Below are positions 58,046 to 64,000 of a DNA stretch of 64,000 nt, piece after piece; position 1 is the first letter of the stretch; every line of letters begins with the position of its first letter. Both the position numbers and the translations under genes were made by a program. The notes under the pieces were generated by a model that worked only from the letters and a program-made list of their open reading frames with translations, did no database searches and was not told the DNA's origin. Location: assembly GCA_022478985.1 (NCBI GenBank), contig JAKSZP010018529.1:1-64000 (forward strand). The letters run 5' to 3'. The stretch is from Massospora cicadina (taxonomy: Eukaryota; Entomophthoromycota; Entomophthoromycetes; Entomophthorales; Entomophthoraceae).

Positions 58046-59300
58046 CTATCCTTTCAGCAAAGCATACAAGGATTTGAAGAAGCTTGGGGAGAAGGGGATG
58101 GCGTGGGCTCTGAACCAGACTTTGGATAGGAGCATAGAGTTGGCAAGAACAACCCTGCCAGTGAAGGTAGTAGGGTGGGCTCTGAGAGAGGCGATTCGCT
58201 TCATCACGTTATCTAGTATATGGCACTCCATTACTGCTGACGCATATCCGCCTGCCTCCATCCACATGCCCAGATTGCGCACTGGTCCTATGGTAGGACG
58301 TGGCACGAAGGGGAGCACCAGTGGAGCGGTGTGTGTTGAGTTAGTAAGGCGTGGACGTGGGCGAGCAGATGGGCCGGGTAGGGAACTACTTGCTGGGGCC
58401 CAGCAGTTCTGAAACCAACCAAGGAGGATGATTTCAGTTTTGGAGGCGTTCATTGCCGCGTTGCTTACCCGGGAATATTCCTGGATGAGAGCTTCAAGCG
58501 CGCGTGCATCTTGATTATTAGACATCCCAACCACACAATCATCTGCGAACGCCAATATCTTGACTGGGGCTTGGCCTGGCACATGGACCCCAGTGAGTTG
58601 GGCATTCACATTTCGCAGTAGTGGGTCAAGGCTGAAGTTATATAAGAGTGTGCTGAGGGGGTCCCCTTGTCGCAAGCCCCTTTGAGGGCGGACTACTTCC
58701 GTTAGGAAGCCAGGGCCATGCACTGCCATTGTTGCAGATTCCGTGAGCAGCATCACCCAGTTGATGAAGCGAGGGGGTAGGCAGAATTGATGGAGGCAGG
58801 CCCTTAGGTATTCCCAGTTTACTCTATTGTAGGCCTTTTGTTGGTACAAGAATACCAGTGCCCCAGAGGCTGTGGACTGACATGCATTAGCCACAGAGTG
58901 CACGTTATCCCAAATTGACCTTCTGGGGATGAAACAGAATTGTTCTGGGGAGATGGTGGCAGATGCTACAGTCCCTAATCGGTTAGCCATAATTTTTGTT
59001 AAAATTTTGGTGTCTGTGTTTGTTAGAGAAATGGGGCGCAAGTTGGCTAAGTCAATCTTATCCCCTTTCTTGAAGGAGTGTGACAGTAAAGGCCTCATGT
59101 CCTCCTGGTAGGAGGCGCATTTCCAACAGGCTTTGGTTAAGTGAGGCAAGCAGAAGTGGGGATATATATTTGAAATATAATTTGTAGAACTCATATGGAA
59201 TGCCATCTGGGCCTGGGCATTTTTGTTTTGGTGCACCGCGAATGGCTGTCCATAATTTGTTCGGAGTAATTAAATTCATTATTTCCAGGTATCGGAAAAT
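58046..59300 (-). pseudogene. LINE2 ORF2: reverse transcriptase domain (396-codon open run)
   Basis: Read from 59236 to 58046: NLRPISLTNTDTKILTKIM, FLYQQKAYNRVNWEYL (motif A; the catalytic Asp of FLDQQ is Tyr here), RGLRQGDPLSTLLYNF (motif B), ILAFADDCVVGMSN (motif C), ASKTEIILLG (motif D), thumb-like GPVRNLGMWMEAGGYASAV. Although the frame is open, the motif A Asp is lost, so it is predicted inactive. PGPDGIPYEFYKLYF just upstream is in another frame. Confidence 0.88.
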
Positions 59301-59879
59301 GGTGCAGATTTGAGCTTGGTCAAGAATTTGCCACTTCAGCCAGCTGAATTGGTTCAGCTCAGTATAACTTGGAGTAATATTTTTGCACTTCGATTGCCAC
59401 TTCAGCTGGTGTATCCACAATAGAATTATTCAATCTTTGCACCTGTGTGCAGGCCACGCTCTGGCGTGGTGCAAATTTTTTAAAGAAGTATGCGGTGCAC
59501 TTGTCGCCTTTAGTGATGCATGTGGCCCTGTATTAGACACAAACCTGATGTTTGTGTTGCTTTTCGAGTGCGTTGAGGTAAGTGGCTGCCTCCGCCCACT
59601 TCTGGCCCCATGCAGGGCTGTATCCTGTGGCTGGAATGTTGGACTCCAAGTGGGCAAATCTTCCAGAGCGCGCGAGATAACCGCCGATGTGGCTCGTGAG
59701 CATCTGGAGGAGAGATGGCGATAGTGGCAGATGGTGTCTTCTTTGAAAGTTGCCCATTTCAAAATGGGGTCTGCGCAAAATGGTGCAACAAACAATTTTG
59801 CCAAAGTTGCCTCTTCCACCCATGTGGAAAATCCTGGCGACGTGAGCTTGGGGGGGCGGATTTGCACCAATGTGGGGCC

Positions 59880-60603
59880 TTTGCAACTGTGATGGGTAAG
59901 TGGTAGGTTATTGAGACCAGTCAGTGGTCAGAGAATTCCATTTTCATTGTTTTGAAGTGGGAGATGTGGGGTTGGAATTTCGCCGGCATTAGAATAAAGT
60001 TGATGCGGGTCATGGACCTTAATTGGCCGCTGTGGACGTGGGGACGTGTCATGTTTTTGAGCAGAAGGCATGTCGCGGCAGCACATCCATTAACCCAAGG
60101 GTGGCTTTTAGAACGCGTAGTTCTACATGACCCTGTGGGGCATGGGATGAGAGAGGCCACTGGTCCGTTGGTGATGTTAGCCAACAGTTCATGTCACCAA
60201 CTAGGAAAGAATCAGGGGGTAGCAGGAGGGATTTGACCAATGAGAAAAATTCCTGATGCTCATGTGCACCATTTGGGGCATAGATGTTGACGATTGCATG
60301 CGCAATGTCAGCCCATGAGAAGGTGACGATGAGCACTCAGCCATTTAGGAATGTTTCTGAGGATATGAATTTAAAAAAATTATTTTTCTGAATTAGCACC
60401 CCACAGTTCTTTAACCAAAAGGATAGGGATGGGAGGAGCATTGTTTTCCAATCTTCCTTGGAACCTCGTGGACAGTGGGACTCCTGGATGGCCAGGATAT
60501 CCACGGGTAAATTATGTTGTAAAAAACTCAGTTTCCTAGCCTGGGAAGGGGAGGCCTTGAGTCCGGCGATATTCAACGTCCCTAGAGTGAAGGTTTCCCC
60601 CAT
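59880..60603 (-). pseudogene. LINE2 ORF2: start and endonuclease domain
   Basis: ATG at 60603 (MGETFTLGTLNIAGLKASPS); a TAA lies in frame 12 bases upstream, so this is the likely ORF2 start, about 60 bases after the ORF1 stop. DILAIQESHCPRG, NIYAPNGAHEHQEF, LVGDMNCWL, GQLRSMTRINFIL and EFSDH follow. In-frame TGA at 60336 after ETFLNG, as in LINE1. Frameshift near 60100. Confidence 0.85.
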
Positions 60604-60667
60604 TGCACCTTAGGTGCGAGGGGTGGGCCCCCGGGCCCACCAGCCTCTTCAAGGTCCCCACGGGCTT

Positions 60668-62021
60668 TCACAGCAGCGTGGGTGTTAGCAGCAACACTAT
60701 CGGGGTTTTTGTTGATTTTTGCAGAAAGAGTTGCATTGGCTTTGCCTTTGCTTTTTGTTTTCCCGACGTCAAATGAATTTTTTGTGGTGCAGATGAGTTT
60801 GGTGCGCCGTCAAGCGGGTCAAAAATTTTTTTTTCAGTTGGGATAGGTCCCAAGTCAGTTTTGACCGGAGCTTGGGTGTAGCGATTGGGTGAGATCAAAT
60901 CTCCTATCAGATCCTTGGATTGAGTGGCCCGCTCAGCATGGGCTTCCCAATCTGATTGGATGATGGATTCCTGAGTTGCTTCTGCTGCGAAGGTCTCCAT
61001 GTCCTCCTGGCATTGTGAGTGTGGGATGGCGGTGGTGGCCTTTGCCGCTTCCTTGGCCGCGGCCCTATGGGCCTGCTTGGCCTTCTTCCGCTCCTGTGGG
61101 GAGATGGGTTTTATTAATAGGTAGCAGCCTTGTGCTCCCCATGGGAAAGCCTCCTTGGTGCTTGCAGTTGGTTCGTAGTGCACCTCTCTACTGGCCATGG
61201 CCGCTGAGGGGTGCTCTTGGAATGTGACGCCCTCCTTGATGGGGCATGCTTGCACCTTATTGCCAAACGCGTCACAGTGGGTGCAAATGGGGGGCGCACT
61301 GTCCATGGTTACCCAGAATGGGTGGGTGGTATGCCCTGCAATATCAATAAAAGTGGAGTGCAGGATCTGGATTAGGCCCTTCGCGATCTCCTCAGTTGGG
61401 GTCAGAACTGTGATGGCTTTGCCAGTGCACAGGTGTGGCATCAGCGTAAAGCGTTGCATTTCAAAAATTTTGTATTTCGCCGTAGATGGCAAGACCATCT
61501 TTCAGGTGTTGCTCCAAAATGTCACTTTTTACCATAGTAGACAAGAAGTTGAATGTGAGGAAATCTGGTTGGATTTTGCCCATCTAGTGCATTTTGTTTT
61601 GATGACCCATTGCCCTTCAGGGAGGTCAATCACTACATGCACCACAGCAGCCTCGTCTGCTGCCTCCTTGTTTTCAAAACCTAGGTCCAGCCAACTGCAT
61701 GACATGGAATGAGGTGCAACGTACACTGCGGTCAGGAAAAAAGTGTGCACATACCTGCAAAATTTTTCCCATAAAGCTGTTTGTTGGATGTCCAGAAACA
61801 CGCAGACTCCGTATTCCACTGACGAAAGTGGCTGGGAGTGCGGCTTATTGATGTACTGGTTGCATCGTGCTTGCCAAGTGAGGATTTCCGGGGAAATAGT
61901 GACTGCCAGTTTTTTTAATTTTCTCTATTCCGCTGGTTTCTCTGGGGCGTTTTTGAACGTTTGAGGCCGCGGGCCTTCCGCCTGCTCCTCTTACCTTGCT
62001 TGCCCAACTGCTCCCTGACAT
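60668..62021 (-). pseudogene. LINE2 ORF1
   Basis: ATG at 62021 (MSGSSWASKVRGAGGRPAAS). GVCVFLDIQQTALWEKFC, SWLDLGFENKEAADEAAVV, then frame changes near 61930 and 61530. The open run 61498-60668 covers FEMQRFTLMPHLCTGKAI, the knuckle CTHCDAFGNKVQAC, in which the His is Asn, and the Lys/Ala-rich basic tail. Stop at 60668. Confidence 0.82.
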
Positions 62022-62029
62022 GGGCGCAG

Positions 62030-62053
62030 AATAATCTCCTCTGTGAGATTATT
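62030..62053 (-). other. LINE2 5' leader hairpin
   Basis: AATAATCTC-loop of 6-GAGATTATT, a 9 bp perfect stem just before the ORF1 ATG. Confidence 0.6.
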
Positions 62054-62128
62054 AAACTAGATTCAGTCTTGAATTGAATAGGTTGCAAAAGTGTTTGCAA
62101 CGAGAAAGAAAAGTTTTATGCTGTCTCA

Positions 62129-62570
62129 TTAATATTATTCTAAGTTAGTTATTTATATAGGACCGCCTCCAACTTTGGACAAATAAAAAAAGGCAATTGT
62201 GGACAATTGGCTTTTGGTAGATCAAATTGTAAGTTTAAAGTTTTCAGATAGATAATGATGTTTATGGATACTAATGGCAAGGATCATCCCACCCAATTTG
62301 TAGAAGCTGTTAAACCAATTAATTAATGAATTACTTAAGTTTTTATTTGTTTTCATTCCACCTGGACCAACTGAAAATATGTGATTCTAAAATATTTTTG
62401 TTATATATACACTTCTTAATTATTGTTATTTGTTGATACTATCACTAATAGGTAAGGTCTAATTGGGATTTAAGGTTCTCCCACACCTCCTGGACTTCTA
62501 GACCTTGGTTCAAAGTTCCTGGACCTTAGGCTTTTATTTCTGCTTAATCTCAATTTCAGAGAAATTTTTA
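62129..62570. other. AT-rich spacer
   Basis: No recognisable coding sequence. The last part is probably the leader of the ORF1-like fragment that follows. Confidence 0.4.
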
Positions 62571-62840
62571 ACAAAAAGTGTTTTAATTTTCCACTGCCAT
62601 CTGGTCACGCCCATTTTCCAAAAAATGTCAGTGGATCCACCGCCTGTTTCTCCAATGTGGGGTAGAGGTGCTCCACCGCCTATCATTTTCTGCCCTACGG
62701 GTAAACACAATTTCATGGGGTCAAATAGCCTGCCATCTTCCTCAGGCTGTTTTGTCCCCCCGCAGAACTTAGCGCACCACCTGGCATGCATCCACCCTAG
62801 CCCAACCTCTCGCCATCCCTAGCTCCAATATCAAATTTTG
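62571..62840 (+). pseudogene. B/F-type ORF1 start fragment
   Basis: SVDPPPVSPMWGRGAPPPII then FCPTGKHNFMGSNS and LAHHLACIHP correspond to B1 SLNSPPAAPAWGSGETPPTI, FCLAGKRARTGSPS and LDTHLACTQV. Only the first 80 or so codons are recognisable; the rest is decayed or missing. It shows a further member of the ORF1-only group. Confidence 0.65.
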
Positions 62841-64000
62841 TCTATGATCTAACTATGGGTGTCATGCAGACAGCAAGTTAGAATTAGACCGTCCTGCCAG
62901 CACAGATGCTGGAGCACCTGAATGGCAAACCAGAATGCCAAAGGCACTGCTGCTGGTACAACAGATATGAGACTAGAAAGGAGTTTCGCCAATAAATGCC
63001 AGTGAGCCAGAATCTCATACAGGCGTATAATAAAATACCAGACGAATATGGCCATTAACCATGAGGGGTGTGTGAGTGTCAGCGGAAAAGGCGGTTTATT
63101 TTTCAACATAAAAAACTTAATTTAGGGAAAGGTTTAAATAAAAATAATGGAAGAAAAATAACCAAAAATTTTCTCAGTGCAATGCAACTGATTTAAGTAG
63201 TGGTCAATTGTTGTGGGACAATCAGGGATCAGGTCCTCAAGCTTATCCTAACTAGCCAATTATTTGGGAATAGGGGCAGATAAGCTCACTGGGAACTGAC
63301 ATCAAGGTATTCAGTGGCAGGATGAGTCACTGTTGGTTTGACCAAAAATGCCCAAACTGAGGCTCAACTGCATTTCCAATGGTTAGTGCAATGGCATCTG
63401 GCCCAGCGAGCAGCTGGAATCCCCCAAGGCCACCACACGTAGGGGTGGTCCCCATTGGTTGGAAATGGGTTTGTGATGCCCAACCCACCCATGACCAGTC
63501 GCTGGGCCATTCATTTGGTCAAAAGCGTTGTGTCAGCTGCAACTCCTGATTTGCCAGAAGGGAGCTTTAAACTATCATTAATGATATCTGATGCTACTAC
63601 CTGCACGTTGGGGATCATCCCCAAAAATTTTTAGAAGGGGTTAATTTTGACAATCACACTGCTGGGCGAATCAAAACTGTCATCAATTCCAGCTGATAAC
63701 TCAATCTTCGTCCCTCTTTGGCTATGCGGATTCCAATTGTTGGGCTTAATTTACATTGATTTGGAGCAATTGACTTTAATTCAGGGATCTTGGCACAGAT
63801 TTCCATAATCTATTTAATAAGTTCGCCCATGGTGAACAAAGGTACTGGGGGAGGGGTCCAGAGAGGGAAGGCCATTACCCAACGCTTGTCTACCACATGG
63901 GTGAGGTTGCCCTGGGTGATGAGAGGCATGGCCACCCTCTTCAGACCATTTTTGCTCAAAAACGGGATGAGCAACTGATCTAAGCACAGGGGACATTCCC
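62841..64000 (-). other. Unassigned region with possible RT-like remnant
   Basis: On the minus strand one frame is open or nearly so from about 63735 to 63380 with single stops: IELSAGIDDSFDSPSSVIVK, LKLPSGKSGVAADTTLLTK, MAQRLVMGGLGITNPFPTNG. The GGLGI.NP block resembles sequence downstream of the RT core in some reverse-transcriptase proteins, but no RT catalytic motif is visible. The minus run 63996-63814 adds nothing recognisable. Not related to the LINEs here as far as I can see. Confidence 0.3.

Larger units (their letters stand above)
56848..62114 (-). mobile_element. LINE2: full-length L1-like LINE, best preserved
   Basis: 5267 bp on the minus strand with target duplication tttatgctgtctca (56834-56847 and 62115-62128). 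Nearly colinear with LINE1. It holds the longest open RT in the window (58046-59236) and a preserved ORF2 start. It still has several frameshifts and stops. It is not nested in another recognised element. Confidence 0.93.

Noticed and set aside
62849..63109. Hydrophobic 86-codon minus-strand frame, possible membrane protein
   Set aside because: No start context, no homologue in the window, and the frame sits in decayed repeat flank; hydrophobicity alone is not enough.
1..64000. CRISPR array, operons, bacterial promoters or terminators
   Set aside because: No regularly spaced repeats or prokaryotic gene organisation; all content is eukaryotic retroelement sequence.
1..64000. Host genes with introns hidden between elements
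   Set aside because: The gaps between elements are short and AT-rich, and I saw no conserved protein motif or paired splice signals in them; very small or fast-evolving genes cannot be excluded.

Overview
This 64 kb window is eukaryotic and consists almost entirely of transposable elements, inserted into one another and mostly decayed. I found no host gene, rRNA, tRNA or CRISPR array. Nearly every reading frame is broken; the longest open stretch, 396 codons, lies inside a LINE reverse transcriptase. The organism cannot be named from the sequence. The mix of L1-like LINEs (RT motif FLDQQKAYDRVNW, C-terminal CCHC knuckle) and chromodomain-bearing Ty3/gypsy elements would suit a large repeat-rich fungal genome, with low confidence.

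LINEs. There are four full-length copies of about 5.25 kb: LINE3 (+, 14934-20181), LINE1 (+, 33464-38724), LINE4 (+, about 46709-51950) and LINE2 (-, 56848-62114). A 5' part of a fifth, LINE5 (-), sits at 1-1640. Each encodes ORF1 (nucleic-acid-binding region plus a CCHC knuckle) and ORF2 (APE-type endonuclease, RT, C-terminal zinc knuckle).

B elements. B1 (+, 2872-4797), B2 (-, 24630-26542) and B3 (+, 52969-55934, split by a solo LTR) are about 1.9 kb each with 12-18 bp target-site duplications. They encode only an ORF1-like protein, yet end in the same 3' tail as the LINEs. A tRNA-headed SINE (8093-8380, 12 bp duplication) carries the same tail. LINE, ORF1-only element and SINE sharing one tail suggests a single reverse transcriptase mobilising all three; this is the main finding. 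A more degenerate ORF1-type family (F1, F2, F3) forms the old substrate into which many other elements jumped.

LTR elements. E1 (+, 4822-9857), E2 (+, about 27625-39045) and E3 (+, 22548-about 42628, a chromovirus) are Ty3/gypsy elements with LTR pairs. E4 (-) is an integrase remnant split by B1 and E1. Two copies of a short non-autonomous LTR element (TRIM1 10169-11430, TRIM2 45300-46460), a second short LTR element G (about 14797-22095) and two solo LTRs of one family are also present.

Nesting order. E3 contains B2 and E2, and E2's 3' LTR contains LINE1. F1 contains a solo LTR and G, and G's left LTR contains LINE3. F3 contains TRIM2, LINE4 and B3, and B3 contains a solo LTR. E4 contains B1 and E1, and E1 contains the SINE.
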